Positions 1 to 9,037 are shown, numbered from the stretch's first letter. The stretch is 64,000 nt of DNA from Sutcliffiella horikoshii (GCF_002157855.1 NZ_CP020880.1:868001-932000), one strand, 5' to 3'. Program-made: numbers and translations. Notes: generated by a model not told the origin, from the sequence alone.

Positions 1-26
1 ATTATCGGAGAAAAAGGGGGATATTG

Positions 27-314
27 ATGAAACCTATCACAATTAATGCGATCATGACTGCCAAACCCGGTATGGAAGATGACCTGTTTCAGGAAATGCA
101 GAAAATGGTGGCACCGTCACGTGCGGAAAAAGGCTGTGAAGAATATACGCTTCATCAGTCCGTTGAGCAGGATGGTGTTTTTGTTTTCTATGAAACCTGG
201 CAGGATGAACAGGCTTTTAAGGAACATATTGAAACGGAACATTATCAAAACTACCGACGGAAAATTGAAAGTTTAGTGGAAAAACGGGAAGTATATAGAC
301 TTACAAAGGTCTAA
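27..314 (+). CDS. ABM-domain putative quinol monooxygenase
   Basis: A 95-residue protein of the antibiotic-biosynthesis-monooxygenase (ABM, dimeric alpha/beta barrel) family, closest in style to YgiN-like quinol monooxygenases. It shows the usual pattern: an early beta strand (ITINAIMTAKPG), the R-x-E-x-G-C segment near residues 33-40, then Y-T-L-H and a FYETWQDE strand before a helix ending in H-x-x-x-H-Y. Members are small cytosolic enzymes or cofactor-free oxygenases whose substrate cannot be read from sequence. The ATG at 27 is preferred over the in-frame TTG at 24 because the G-rich Shine-Dalgarno (AAAAAGGGGG) lies 6 nt before it. A truncated LysR-type remnant follows, so its former regulator may be lost. 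Confidence 0.8.
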   Translation: MKPITINAIMTAKPGMEDDLFQEMQKMVAPSRAEKGCEEYTLHQSVEQDGVFVFYETWQDEQAFKEHIETEHYQNYRRKIESLVEKREVYRLTKV

Positions 315-349
315 TTTTATGTATGGAAATGCACCGTCCTTCTTAGTGA

Positions 350-625
350 AGAGCGGAGGTTTCTTATAGAAAGGAATTTAATAAGAGACCGGAAATACAG
401 CCGTCACATGTGATTCCTGATTTAAGAGCCGTGTTGGAAGCAATTGAGAACAACATGGGGATTAGTGCGCTGCCTACCTATCTTATAAGGGATTCAATTG
501 AGGCTGGAAAAACAAAGATGTTGTTCCCACAACTTGCGGTAGAAAACACTATTTACCTGGCTTATAAAATGGAAAACCAAGATCATCCGCATGTTCTGGA
601 GATTTTGAGGTGGTTGAATCGGTAG
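350..625 (+). pseudogene. LysR-type regulator remnant (C-terminal effector domain only)
   Basis: The open frame from 350 to 625 encodes about 91 residues resembling the C-terminal part of a LysR-type effector-binding domain (SYRKEFNKRPEIQPSHVIPD, then LEAI, MGISALPTYL and a Trp-Leu end). The winged-helix DNA-binding domain and most of the effector domain are absent, and the frame is closed by a TGA at 347. No credible start or ribosome site precedes it; the GTG at 410 falls inside the conserved domain. It sits 35 nt downstream of the monooxygenase stop, so a deletion probably fused this tail to the end of that gene. It is unlikely to function. Confidence 0.75.
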
Positions 626-652
626 GGGTTGAGGAGGACGTAAAATAAGAAT

Positions 653-964
653 GGCGTCTCAAGGCATGAAGAGGGTGGGAGAGTGGAAGACGGTAACAGA
701 GGAGGGCGTCTCAAGGCCTGAAGAGTGGTGGGAGAGTGGCAAACGGTAACAGAGAAGGCGTCTCAAGGCCTGAAGCGTGGTGGGAAAGTGGCAAACGGTA
801 ACAGAGAAGGCGCCTCAAGGCCTGAAGCGAGGTTGGAGAGTGGAAAACGGTAACAGAGAAGGCGTCTCAAGGCCCGAAGCGTGGTGGGGAAGTGACAAAC
901 GGTAACAGAGAAGATGTCTCAATGCGTAAAGCTCAGTGAAATCCAGGGAATTTGTCTAATAGAA
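653..964. repeat. 52-bp tandem repeat array 1 (five good units plus one decayed)
   Basis: The motif GGCGTCTCAAGGC recurs at 653, 705, 757, 809 and 861, with a decayed form at 913 (GATGTCTCAATGC), giving an exact 52-bp period. Each unit continues with TGAAGCGTGGTGGGA-like sequence and ends in CGGTAACAGAGAA. Units 2, 3 and 5 are nearly identical; unit 6 keeps only its ends. The period is not a multiple of three and no long reading frame crosses it, so it is non-coding. It fills the space between the LysR remnant and the terminator of the convergent lipoprotein gene. Confidence 0.95.
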
Positions 965-1020
965 TCCATATTTCACTAAATGCATATCTCATCTCCCTCA
1001 GTTCAGTCCCGAAATCCATA

Positions 1021-1058
1021 CAAAAAGTGGCCACATAGATACCGTCTATGTGACCACC
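1021..1058 (-). terminator. Intrinsic terminator of the transglutaminase-like lipoprotein gene
   Basis: Read on the minus strand, GTGGTCACATAGA and TCTATGTGGCCAC form a 13-bp stem (one wobble pair) around CGGTA, followed directly by TTTTTG. It lies just after the minus-strand stop at 1073. Confidence 0.85.
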
Positions 1059-1072
1059 AAAATTACAACTCA

Positions 1073-2773
1073 TCAATACCTAACCCCAGTCCGAGTATGT
1101 GTCTTTTTAAAATCATCCGGGTTTGGATCAAAATAATCCTCATTATAAGCAGTAACAAACTTATCATCACGATCGATATATCCTGATCCCCATGTAGGGT
1201 CCATCTCGATCCACTCGCCGTCCAAATTCGCCTCGACCCATGCATGATTCCCCGGCCATGGAGAGCCAGCTCGCCCCTCCACATATCTAGCCTCGACCCC
1301 ACTTGCACGCATTAGAGCAATTGCCAGGTAGGCATAATCTTGACAGACACCTGTCATAGAATCCAACGTCTTCAGTGCACTGTCGTCCCACTCAAACTCA
1401 TTGTTTCTATATTTTTGCACATCATAGCTGACATTCTTAGCAACATATTCGTATATTGTTTTTGCCTTCTCGCGGTCAGAATCCATACGAGCAGTCAGCT
1501 CTTCAGCAAGTTTAATAATCTCAGGCGCATCAGACTGAACGCCTCGAGAAGGCAATAGATCCCGTCTATCTTCCGCTGAAGCGGTCACATCAAATTTAGC
1601 AAATCCATAATAGCGGAAAAAATCACTATTTTCTTCTTTGATTTCAGGAACGCTCAATGTTACCTCATACTCACCAGGTCCGAAACGCAGATAAAAGGAA
1701 CCGTTAAACTCATAGTTTTCCACAGGGATTACATCAAGTGCCTCGTCGTCGCCTTTTTTCGTCGTTACATAAATGTGGGTAGTCTGTGGCCCAAACTCAG
1801 CTTCAGGGTCAATTCTACCTTTTACTGAATAGGTTCCTTCCGCCTCGTCCCCTCCGTATTGTGGGGATTCAAGTGTCACGCCACGCTCTTTATATGCAGA
1901 ATAATATTCTAATGGCTGCATTACTCGTTCAGAGGCGTTGTCTATATATAGAGTCGATGCAAGTTGATAGTAGTCTTCCCGCTCACCATCCGGGACCAAT
2001 ACTTCCAGTTGGTGAAGTCCTTTTCCATAGAACAGTGGAATGTCTGTTGAAAATTGTCCATTTTCAACAGTGACCATATGCTTCCAAATATCGGAGTCCT
2101 TTTTTAACTGAAGCATGATGGTATCCCCGTCTAAGAGATTACTTGCTTTCCCTTCGAAAGAGAATAGCTCATTTTCCTTTAAAAATGACGATTCTACATC
2201 GAACTGAAGTCCGGCATCATGTCCAAAAGGAGTTAGTGAAACATCATATGTTGATTCCGGGTTTACATTATGGACGGTAAAACTAGCAGTATCGTAGTAA
2301 TAGTTTTCACGATTGGTGTCCGGAAGTTGAACAGTGACCCGATATTCCCCTTCACCATTAAAGAAAGAGATGTTCTCTTTAAACTCGCCATCTTGTATTG
2401 GTGCATAATATTCCATCACATTACCTGTAGGCCCATCCTCATCGGAACGAACCTTAATCCAAACGTACTCCCCTTTTAAATCAGCATGCTTCTCAACGGT
2501 TCCTGCGATCTCTACTTGGCCGTTTGTACTGAATTCCTTGTACTCAGGTGTAAGGAACGTCGCATTAACTTCTTCTGCATAAGAGGTTAGCTCAAGTGCT
2601 TCGAGCTTCAATTCTGCATTCTTTTTATCCACAAGTTGTTCATATTTGTCTTTTACTACTTCTTGCTCAGCAGGCTGATTTTCCTCGACGCTCGTATTTT
2701 TATCTGAACAGGCAGAGAGAATTAAACTGCTGCTCAAAACTAACACTGTTATATACCGGTAATTTATTACCAT
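1073..2773 (-). CDS. Transglutaminase-like domain lipoprotein
   Basis: A 566-residue surface lipoprotein. The N-terminus has a signal peptide ending in a lipobox (ILSAC, Cys22), so it should be tethered to the outer face of the membrane. Residues about 40-410 contain several beta-rich stretches that look like repeated Ig-like or carbohydrate-binding-like modules. Residues about 420-555 form a transglutaminase-like cysteine protease fold with the expected Cys (GVCQDYA), His (NHAWVEA) and Asp (EMDPTWG) triad. Relatives act on peptide or protein substrates at the cell surface; whether this one cross-links or hydrolyses cannot be told. The start is fixed by AAGGAGG 5 nt upstream. It is monocistronic with its own terminator. 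Confidence 0.85.
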   Translation of the reverse strand: MVINYRYITVLVLSSSLILSACSDKNTSVEENQPAEQEVVKDKYEQLVDKKNAELKLEALELTSYAEEVNATFLTPEYKEFSTNGQVEIAGTVEKHADLKGEYVWIKVRSDEDGPTGNVMEYYAPIQDGEFKENISFFNGEGEYRVTVQLPDTNRENYYYDTASFTVHNVNPESTYDVSLTPFGHDAGLQFDVESSFLKENELFSFEGKASNLLDGDTIMLQLKKDSDIWKHMVTVENGQFSTDIPLFYGKGLHQLEVLVPDGEREDYYQLASTLYIDNASERVMQPLEYYSAYKERGVTLESPQYGGDEAEGTYSVKGRIDPEAEFGPQTTHIYVTTKKGDDEALDVIPVENYEFNGSFYLRFGPGEYEVTLSVPEIKEENSDFFRYYGFAKFDVTASAEDRRDLLPSRGVQSDAPEIIKLAEELTARMDSDREKAKTIYEYVAKNVSYDVQKYRNNEFEWDDSALKTLDSMTGVCQDYAYLAIALMRASGVEARYVEGRAGSPWPGNHAWVEANLDGEWIEMDPTWGSGYIDRDDKFVTAYNEDYFDPNPDDFKKTHTRTGVRY

Positions 2774-2978
2774 TATATCCTCCTTGGGACGGGTCTTTTT
2801 CGTCCAATTAAGTTGTATCTTTTACATACGTATGTACGAACTAGAAAGTTTCTGATGCTATCTTACTATTAAATTGGAAAACTTTGAATAGAAAGGGTGA
2901 AACAATGTGGTGGTAGAATTAGGAATTTGGAGGTGTTATAGTTAGGCTATAGGTAAAATATTCCTTGGAGGTCAAACT

Positions 2979-3980
2979 ATGCTAGAGAAGATAAAGGAAA
3001 CGATTGAACAACTATCCGAAAAGGATGCTAAAACATGGCTGCGCTTAACCTTGCTCCGTTTAGATCAATTAACGAAAATAGACGTGCCAAAAGAAGAAAT
3101 TATAGAAGAGATACAGCATATAGTTCAAATAATTGACCACCAGCCACCACCTCGAACAAATTATGACATGATACATATTGCAGGGAGCGAATCTACTGCC
3201 GGATCACTAAAGGTCGGTTTGGAGAGAAACCATAAGGTAATAGGTTTTTGGGAAATGTTCGATATCGGTCCCTTAGGTGATTCATCTACTAGGCAAGAGT
3301 GGCTCCAAGATCATATTAATATTTTTGAAGATTTCTTTGAAGAAGAGTTTACTAGCAAATTTAAAAAAGCGATCGAAGAATTAAACCATATTCCTCCACA
3401 TTTCCCTGTAATTCTATGGACAGCTGATAATGCCCATGAACAAATTTTCCATAGATACATTCTTCACCACTTGCGTAACAGTGATAATGAAGTGGTTCTT
3501 ATTAATGCAACCAAAGGTTATGGAAACCTTCCACTTTCCAAGCATTTTGTCCCTGCTCATTCGGGTGAAATCATGCCGGAAACGTTGAAAGTTATTTTTG
3601 AAAATGAATCGGAAAATATTCTGCCCATAAATGCTAGAAACCAATTATCAGACGAGTGGCTTCAACTAAAAGGAACGAAGGACCTGCTTCGTATTTGGAA
3701 GAACGAGGAGATACAAGGGGTCCCTGAAGAGTATATAGACCAAGAATTACTTCATTGTGCTCAAAAAGTCCAAAGGGATTTTGCCGAAAATGATTTTGTA
3801 AAGGCAACGCGTATTATCGGTGAAATGCATGGTCAGTTAGAAGGGGAATTCAATACTGCGTTTTTAGAATATCGCCTTCGAACTCTTGCTTTTGAAGGTT
3901 ATTTCAAGATAAAGGGGATACCAAAATCCATGCGACACTATAGCGTTAGATTAAAAGATAGGGAGGGGGAACATGCGTGA
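2979..3980 (+). CDS. DUF1835/DUF3658-type protein
   Basis: A 333-residue soluble protein with the DUF1835 signature: MIHIAGSESTAGSLK near residue 65, then F-x-x-x-F-D-I-G-P-L and an ILWTADNAHEQ segment, followed by a DUF3658-like C-terminal half (LSDEWLQL, RIIGEMHG). No catalytic function is established for the family. Residues 1-60 are helical and charged. The ATG follows TTGGAGG by 7 nt. The stop overlaps the GTG start of the next gene by 4 nt, so the two are translationally coupled. Confidence 0.75.
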   Translation: MLEKIKETIEQLSEKDAKTWLRLTLLRLDQLTKIDVPKEEIIEEIQHIVQIIDHQPPPRTNYDMIHIAGSESTAGSLKVGLERNHKVIGFWEMFDIGPLGDSSTRQEWLQDHINIFEDFFEEEFTSKFKKAIEELNHIPPHFPVILWTADNAHEQIFHRYILHHLRNSDNEVVLINATKGYGNLPLSKHFVPAHSGEIMPETLKVIFENESENILPINARNQLSDEWLQLKGTKDLLRIWKNEEIQGVPEEYIDQELLHCAQKVQRDFAENDFVKATRIIGEMHGQLEGEFNTAFLEYRLRTLAFEGYFKIKGIPKSMRHYSVRLKDREGEHA

Positions 3981-4930
3981 AAAAAGTATTATCGTTTTTG
4001 TTTGTTCTCATTTTATTGGTGATTGGAGCGACAGTGGTTTTTGGTCAATTAAAAGAAACGTTTAGTTTTAATTTCAGTACGTCTCCGATTGAACAAGAAG
4101 AAACAGTGAGCGGCAGTGAAGCGGAAAACATAGAAATCCGCGCCACATCCGCGGATATCAAAGTGGTTTCTGTGGAAAGAGAGGACATCTATGCGAAATT
4201 ATCAGGAGATGTTAGTGAGAAAAACAAGGGCAAGTATAAACTTATAGTTAAGGAAGTCGACGGAACAATACAAATTGAAGTCGAACAACCAAACATGGAA
4301 TTCCAAATTGGTACCAACATAACAAGCTTGAAAGTCGAAATAGAAGTACCGGAAAAAACTTATACAGAGTTATCCACCATTTCCACATCAAGCGATATTC
4401 AAATGTCAGGGTTGCAAGTGAATTCCTTGAGAACAGAGGTGACTTCTGGGGATATTATGGTCGAAAATATTACCATAAAAGATAGTTATTTCATTGAACT
4501 GACAAGTGGTGATGTTCGCATTGAGAACACGGAAGCCAAGAACATAACTATAGAAGGAACAAGCGGCGATATCACCTTCAAGGAAGTTCTAGCGGATCTT
4601 CAAGTGGATACCACATCAGGAGATATCAATGTCTGGGGTGTTGAAGGGAATGTAGACGTTGAGACTACTTCTGGGGATATCGAGATAGATAATAAACGTG
4701 TAACAGGCAATCTGGAGGTGGAGGTAACAAGCGGAGATGTGAGTGTTAAGTTCGACGAAAATCCTTCCTCTCTAGCAGTTGACTTCAAAGGGCGATCAGG
4801 AAAGGGAACAGTAAACTTAGATGGAATGCAATATAAAGAGAAAAGTGAGAGGAATATAGAAGGACAAATTGGAGACGGGGAATTCTTGCTAAAAGTAAGA
4901 ACGACTTCAGGGGATTTTAGACTAAATTAA
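3977..4930 (+). CDS. DUF4097 (LiaG/YvlB-like) beta-repeat membrane-anchored protein
   Basis: A 317-residue protein with one N-terminal hydrophobic helix (residues 4-24) and no lipobox, so probably membrane anchored and facing outward. The rest is DUF4097: a ladder of short beta strands in which T-S-G-D-I/V/F recurs about eight times, predicting a right-handed beta-solenoid. B. subtilis LiaG of the cell-envelope stress operon has this architecture, but no lia two-component genes lie nearby. The GTG start overlaps the upstream stop and is served by GGGAGGGGG. Function is unknown beyond an envelope location. Confidence 0.75.
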   Translation: MKKVLSFLFVLILLVIGATVVFGQLKETFSFNFSTSPIEQEETVSGSEAENIEIRATSADIKVVSVEREDIYAKLSGDVSEKNKGKYKLIVKEVDGTIQIEVEQPNMEFQIGTNITSLKVEIEVPEKTYTELSTISTSSDIQMSGLQVNSLRTEVTSGDIMVENITIKDSYFIELTSGDVRIENTEAKNITIEGTSGDITFKEVLADLQVDTTSGDINVWGVEGNVDVETTSGDIEIDNKRVTGNLEVEVTSGDVSVKFDENPSSLAVDFKGRSGKGTVNLDGMQYKEKSERNIEGQIGDGEFLLKVRTTSGDFRLN

Positions 4931-5017
4931 TTTAATGAAATTAACAATGTATATTCCTTCCACCATCCCTATGCTATATTTATAAAGTAATTCTACATAG
5001 ATAAACATGGGGGCATT

Positions 5018-6634
5018 ATGAAAAGATCGTTCAGTTTACAGGCACTATTATCAGCAAGTTTTGCAACATTGATTATTGTTTTGACGATTGTGTTGAGCGT
5101 TGCGATTGGACACCGTTCCAATGATGAGGTTCGAAGTGAGATAGGAAATTCGCTTAAAGAGACATCTTATATTATGGCAGGGAAATTAGATCATTATATG
5201 TGGTCGCGTTACGGAGAGGTCTCCATGCTGAGCACTCTATCAGAAATGAGACAGACAGAAGATTTGGTTGGACAACAGCAAATTCTTGATCGGCTGAAGG
5301 AGAAATTCCCTTCTTTTTCTTGGATAGGAATGACAGATAAGGACGGTGCTGTCCTGTCCTCAACCGATGGAATTTTACAAGGGGCAGACATATCAGAAAG
5401 GCCGGTATTCACAGAAGCACAAAATAAAACTTTTATCGGCGATGTCCATGAAGCGGTACTACTTGCAGAATTGCTACCGAACCCTACCGGTGAAGTAATG
5501 AAGTTCGTGGATATCAGTACGCCAGTATATAATGAAAAAAATCAATTTATTGGTGTATTGGCGGCTCATTTAAGCTGGGAATGGGCCAAGGAAATTGAGG
5601 ATTCCATGTTAAAACCACTTCAGAAAAGAAACAGTTTGGATATGTTTATTGTAAGTGGAGTGGATGATAGTGTGTTGCTTGGACCAGAAGAAGAGCTCGG
5701 AAGTATGCTGCAACTGACAAGCGTGAAAGAAGCCCGAAAAGGGGGTAACGGCTGGGTTCTTGAAAAGTGGCCGAATGGGAAAGAGTATCTGACCGGATAT
5801 GTCCTGGCAAGTGGCTACAAAGATTATCCTGGGCTCGACTGGGTGATTCTTGTTCGTCAACCAATAGATGCTGCTTATGCTCCAATTAAAGAAACACAGC
5901 AATACATCTACACGTTTGGATTTATTTTGGCTGGGCTGCTTGCAATCCTTGGTTGGATTGTTGCCGGTAAAATAACCTTACCGTTAAAAAATATAACAAC
6001 TGCTGCGGATCAGTTGAGGCGTGGGGAACGGGTAACTATACCTGCCCACAAAGGCATTAAGGAAATAGAAGTTCTCTCGTATTCTTTAAAAAAACTGATC
6101 TCTAAGCTCACGAAAACAGAGACTGCGCTAGAGAAAATGGAAAACGTCGCCCATCGCGATCATTTAACTGGACTGTTAAACCGAATCCCGTTGTATGCTT
6201 TTATAGAGGAAACAATGAAAAAGGATCTTCCATTCGCTGTTCTCTATATGGACTTGGATGGTTTCAAAAAAGTTAATGACAATCTAGGTCATGAAGTAGG
6301 GGATATTCTTCTAAAAGATGTTAGTGAGAGGCTTAGTGAAGTGACACCTGCAGGGGGGATGGTTGCCAGAATGGGTGGAGATGAATTTGTCATGGTCCTG
6401 CCTGTTGCTGCTCACCCTGAAAAAGAAGGATTGAAAGTGGGGGAAAGCGTCATCGCCTCCATCAACAAGCCATTCAAAGTGAACGTACAAGAAGTTTCTG
6501 TCGGTTGTAGTATAGGGGGAGCTGTGTGGGACCCGGCTACTTTTGATACGAGTAAAGTGAACGAGATAATAAGGAGAGCTGATGAGGCCCTTTATAAGGT
6601 AAAACGAACGGGCAAAAATAGAATGGCATTTTAA
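5018..6634 (+). CDS. dCache-HAMP-GGDEF diguanylate cyclase
   Basis: A 538-residue membrane sensor that should make cyclic di-GMP. Order: TM helix at about 8-30, extracytoplasmic Cache-type sensor at about 35-295, second TM at about 298-320, HAMP linker to about 370, and a GGDEF domain to the end (DHLTGLLNR, then GGDEF at 453-457). The active-site motif is intact, so catalysis is likely. The inhibitory I-site (R-x-x-D just before the A-site) is replaced by P-A-G-G at 444-447, so product inhibition through that site should be absent. No EAL domain. The ATG follows a GGGGG ribosome site; a strong terminator follows. Confidence 0.9.
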   Translation: MKRSFSLQALLSASFATLIIVLTIVLSVAIGHRSNDEVRSEIGNSLKETSYIMAGKLDHYMWSRYGEVSMLSTLSEMRQTEDLVGQQQILDRLKEKFPSFSWIGMTDKDGAVLSSTDGILQGADISERPVFTEAQNKTFIGDVHEAVLLAELLPNPTGEVMKFVDISTPVYNEKNQFIGVLAAHLSWEWAKEIEDSMLKPLQKRNSLDMFIVSGVDDSVLLGPEEELGSMLQLTSVKEARKGGNGWVLEKWPNGKEYLTGYVLASGYKDYPGLDWVILVRQPIDAAYAPIKETQQYIYTFGFILAGLLAILGWIVAGKITLPLKNITTAADQLRRGERVTIPAHKGIKEIEVLSYSLKKLISKLTKTETALEKMENVAHRDHLTGLLNRIPLYAFIEETMKKDLPFAVLYMDLDGFKKVNDNLGHEVGDILLKDVSERLSEVTPAGGMVARMGGDEFVMVLPVAAHPEKEGLKVGESVIASINKPFKVNVQEVSVGCSIGGAVWDPATFDTSKVNEIIRRADEALYKVKRTGKNRMAF

Positions 6635-6644
6635 AAAGATTAGT

Positions 6645-6686
6645 GGAGTTCCAAGAAATGAAAAGTCTTGGGACTCCCTTTTTTAT
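6645..6686 (+). terminator. Terminator after the diguanylate cyclase gene
   Basis: GGAGTTCCAAGA and TCTTGGGACTCC pair over 12 bp with one wobble, followed by CTTTTTTATT. Confidence 0.85.
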
Positions 6687-6762
6687 TGTTTTGGATATTA
6701 TTTATTCGATATCATGTATACTAAGCTGATAGATGCCATAACCGAAAGGGGGCTAACACCTG

Positions 6763-6954
6763 ATGAAATTTTTTAAATCACAAATGAAACAGCTTATTAA
6801 AGACAATGATGAATTGCAGCAACGTTTAAGAGAATTGATGGACGAGCACGGCTTAGAAAAGAACTTCGCCTTAAAAGCTCTCTATCACTCTGAAGTGGCA
6901 GAAGGCGGAAAGTATCAAACAGATTATCAAGCGCTTGATGCATCGAAAAACTAA
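6763..6954 (+). CDS. Small charged helical protein, unknown
   Basis: A 63-residue cytosolic protein, mostly amphipathic helix with leucine and charged heptads (LIKDNDELQQRLRELMDEHG) and a polar tail. No membrane segment, signal or cysteine motif is visible. GGGGG lies about 10 nt before the ATG, and it is closely followed by a terminator, so it forms its own short transcription unit. I do not recognise the family. Confidence 0.6.
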   Translation: MKFFKSQMKQLIKDNDELQQRLRELMDEHGLEKNFALKALYHSEVAEGGKYQTDYQALDASKN

Positions 6955-6971
6955 TAGCATGAAAAATGAAC

Positions 6972-7005
6972 AGAGCAGACCCTAAATCGGGTTTGCTCTA
7001 TTGTT
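6972..7005 (+). terminator. Terminator after the 63-residue gene
   Basis: AGAGCAGACCC and GGGTTTGCTCT form an 11-bp stem around TAAATC, followed by ATTGTTT. Its position inside the longest possible frame of the next gene argues that the aminotransferase starts downstream at 7065. Confidence 0.8.
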
Positions 7006-7064
7006 TATCAAGTGATAAGTTTAAAATAGAAGGAACTTATAAATTGGAAAGGTGTCTGGTACCA

Positions 7065-8258
7065 ATGAACACGGAATCTTTTTTTCCTAAAAACATCAAA
7101 GCGGCCCTACAAAATAACCCTCCCGGCGATTGGATCCCATCCGTTCCAGCTAAAGCAATACGTTTGCATTCCGGCTACCCTGCACCTCATTTAGTACCTT
7201 CAAAGGATTTAAAAGAAGCAGTCGCTCAATTGCTCGAAGAAGAAAATGACCTTCCACTACACTACATAGGAAGTCCGAGAATTGATAAGTTGAAAGAATG
7301 GGTACGGCTGAGGCAGGAAGTAAGAGGGATGGTTGCAAAAGATGACGAGCTTTTAATCACAGCAGGCGCGTGCCAGGCTATTGATCTTATTGCTCGAATC
7401 TTTCTTGATAAGGATGCTGTTGTTATCGTCGAGTCACCAACCTACATGGAGGCACTTGAGATATTTCAAAATTACACAGAGCAGATTATTACCGTTCCGG
7501 TAGATAAGGATGGTCTTCAAACGGGACAGTTAGCGGAGTTGCTTGCGGAGAGAAAGCAAAAAGGGTTGACGATGCCAAGTTTTTTATATACCATCCCAAC
7601 CTTCCACAATCCAACTGGTACGACGATGACAGAAGAGCGGAGGGGACAGGTTCTAAAACTGGCAGAGGAATACGATTTCTTGGTGCTAGAAGACGATGCA
7701 TATGGCGAGCTTGGTTTTAAGGAAAATCCGAAGACACTTAAGTCCATGGATACGAAGGATAGAGTTCTCTATGTCGGTTCCTTGTCAAAAGTCGTTGCCC
7801 CAGGCATGCGAATTGGCTGGGTACATGCTACAGAAAGATTCATTCAAGCCTTATTCTGGTTCAAAAAAGATTTGGAGCATCCTTTCGCACAAGCGACCAT
7901 GGCCACACTCTTGGAAAATACAGATTTTACATCGCGGTTGCAAACTTTAAGTGAGTCATATCAAAGAAAATGCCAAGTTATGCTGGCAGCCCTCGAAAAG
8001 TCCCTTCCTGAAAATGCGTCCTGGTTTGTACCAAAAGGCGGTTATTTTGTATGGGTGAAGATCACGGGTGTAGACACGGAGAAACTTCTTTCAAAGGCAA
8101 CCGAGGGAGGAGTGTCATTCCTTCCTGGCAAATATTTTTTCCTCGATCAGGCAGAAGGAGCAGAATACCTCCGTTTGTCATTCAGCTATGAGAGTGAGGA
8201 GAATATTGAGGAAGGTATTCAAGTATTAGGAGATGTCGTTCAATCTTTTTTGAGATAA
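7065..8258 (+). CDS. PLP-dependent aminotransferase, class I/II (MocR/2-aminoadipate-type)
   Basis: A 397-residue fold-type I aminotransferase. Visible landmarks are HYIGSPRIDKLKEW, TAGACQAIDLIAR (cofactor phosphate region), SPTYMEA, PTFHNPTG, LEDDAYGEL and the Schiff-base lysine in VGSLSKVVAPGMRIGW (Lys242). It resembles multisubstrate aminotransferases related to kynurenine/2-aminoadipate aminotransferase and the catalytic half of MocR regulators, but lacks the GntR DNA-binding domain. The amino donor is not deducible. The frame stays open to 6966, but that region contains the previous gene's terminator, and GGAAAGG precedes the ATG at 7065, so that start is chosen. Confidence 0.85.
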   Translation: MNTESFFPKNIKAALQNNPPGDWIPSVPAKAIRLHSGYPAPHLVPSKDLKEAVAQLLEEENDLPLHYIGSPRIDKLKEWVRLRQEVRGMVAKDDELLITAGACQAIDLIARIFLDKDAVVIVESPTYMEALEIFQNYTEQIITVPVDKDGLQTGQLAELLAERKQKGLTMPSFLYTIPTFHNPTGTTMTEERRGQVLKLAEEYDFLVLEDDAYGELGFKENPKTLKSMDTKDRVLYVGSLSKVVAPGMRIGWVHATERFIQALFWFKKDLEHPFAQATMATLLENTDFTSRLQTLSESYQRKCQVMLAALEKSLPENASWFVPKGGYFVWVKITGVDTEKLLSKATEGGVSFLPGKYFFLDQAEGAEYLRLSFSYESEENIEEGIQVLGDVVQSFLR

Positions 8259-8261
8259 ATC

Positions 8262-8308
8262 AAAGGGGCGGCTCGATTGCTTATAAAGCATCGGAGCTGT
8301 CCTTTACT
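8262..8308 (+). terminator. Probable terminator after the aminotransferase
   Basis: An imperfect hairpin (AAAGGGGCGGCTCGATTGCT with AAGCATCGGAGCTGTCCTTT) starts 4 nt after the stop. The stem has mismatches and the T-run is short. Confidence 0.5.
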
Positions 8309-8385
8309 AATTAATGCTCGATTTTTCGGCTCATGGGCTGAGCTTGAACACGATGAAGACAATCCCAGAGTGGAAATCGATGTAA

Positions 8386-8416
8386 AAATGTCTTCATAAC
8401 AGGTATGAAGACATTT
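8386..8416. repeat. Perfect inverted repeat, intergenic
   Basis: AAATGTCTTCATA and TATGAAGACATTT form a perfect 13-bp stem around ACAGG. It is followed by GGTCTTTAGACATTTTATT, so a terminator role is possible. The rest of the 8259-8514 gap shows nothing else clear. Confidence 0.7.
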
Positions 8417-8514
8417 GGTCTTTAGACATTTTATTTTTAAATAATGGAACCTTATTTAGCTCACAAACGTAGAGAATAGTAGATATTTTTATATAAATTT
8501 AAGAAGGTGATCAT

Positions 8515-8766
8515 TTGGAAAAAGTAAGGTGGTTTTTGTACACAGTTGCAGGATTGTTGATTGTGATTCCAACAATGTATGTTTTTATAGCAGATACTTA
8601 TTTTAGCTCTGTGACTAGTAACATTCTAATATCTATAGCAATATTGTTGGTGATACTCGGTAAGTTAATAAGTGTATTTGAAAAGAAGAAAGAGAATGGT
8701 AGATACGCGGTTGATATTGGGGCAATCATTGGACTTGCGATTGTATTAATTATAGGTATCGTATAA
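8515..8766 (+). CDS. Small two- or three-TM membrane protein
   Basis: An 83-residue hydrophobic protein with membrane segments at about 7-27, 36-52 and 62-82, a short basic loop (EKKKENGR) and no cysteines or signal cleavage site. The start is TTG at 8515, with AAGAAGGTG 6 nt upstream; no closer ATG gives both TM segments. It lies 38 nt before another small membrane protein and is probably co-transcribed. Family not recognised. Confidence 0.6.
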   Translation: MEKVRWFLYTVAGLLIVIPTMYVFIADTYFSSVTSNILISIAILLVILGKLISVFEKKKENGRYAVDIGAIIGLAIVLIIGIV

Positions 8767-8804
8767 TAATTGGGAAACATTTCTATTAGAGAGGAGATGC
8801 GTAC

Positions 8805-9011
8805 ATGATACAGCTTTTCTTAATAATTGGTATTGTTGCTATCGTCGTTTCTGGTATGTTTCTAGGAGTCTGGACGAGCGGACAGCAACAAAGGTCGAAT
8901 TATCATTCAGAGACTAAGGAACACCGAGCTTTTAGATTAAAAGTTGGTATTTTTTCTGGATTGATAGGCTTGGTTTCGTTAGGATTAGCAGGATTATTAT
9001 TTTACATTTAA
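8805..9011 (+). CDS. DUF5316-like small membrane protein
   Basis: A 68-residue protein with a TM segment at about 3-24, a polar loop containing NYHSETKEHRAFR, and a second TM at about 48-67. The NYHSETKEDR-like loop between two helices is typical of DUF5316 proteins in Bacillus, as I recall them; function unknown. GAGAGGAG precedes the ATG. Confidence 0.65.
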   Translation: MIQLFLIIGIVAIVVSGMFLGVWTSGQQQRSNYHSETKEHRAFRLKVGIFSGLIGLVSLGLAGLLFYI

Positions 9012-9037
9012 CGACGTTCCTATTTATTGGGGAAGTT

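Noticed and set aside
653-964. 52-bp arrays as CRISPR
   Set aside because: Units are contiguous and similar over their whole length, with no unique spacers, and no cas genes are present.
7046-7067. GGTGTCTGGTACC before the aminotransferase as a REP-type element
   Set aside because: Only a half motif is present, with no matching inverted arm nearby.
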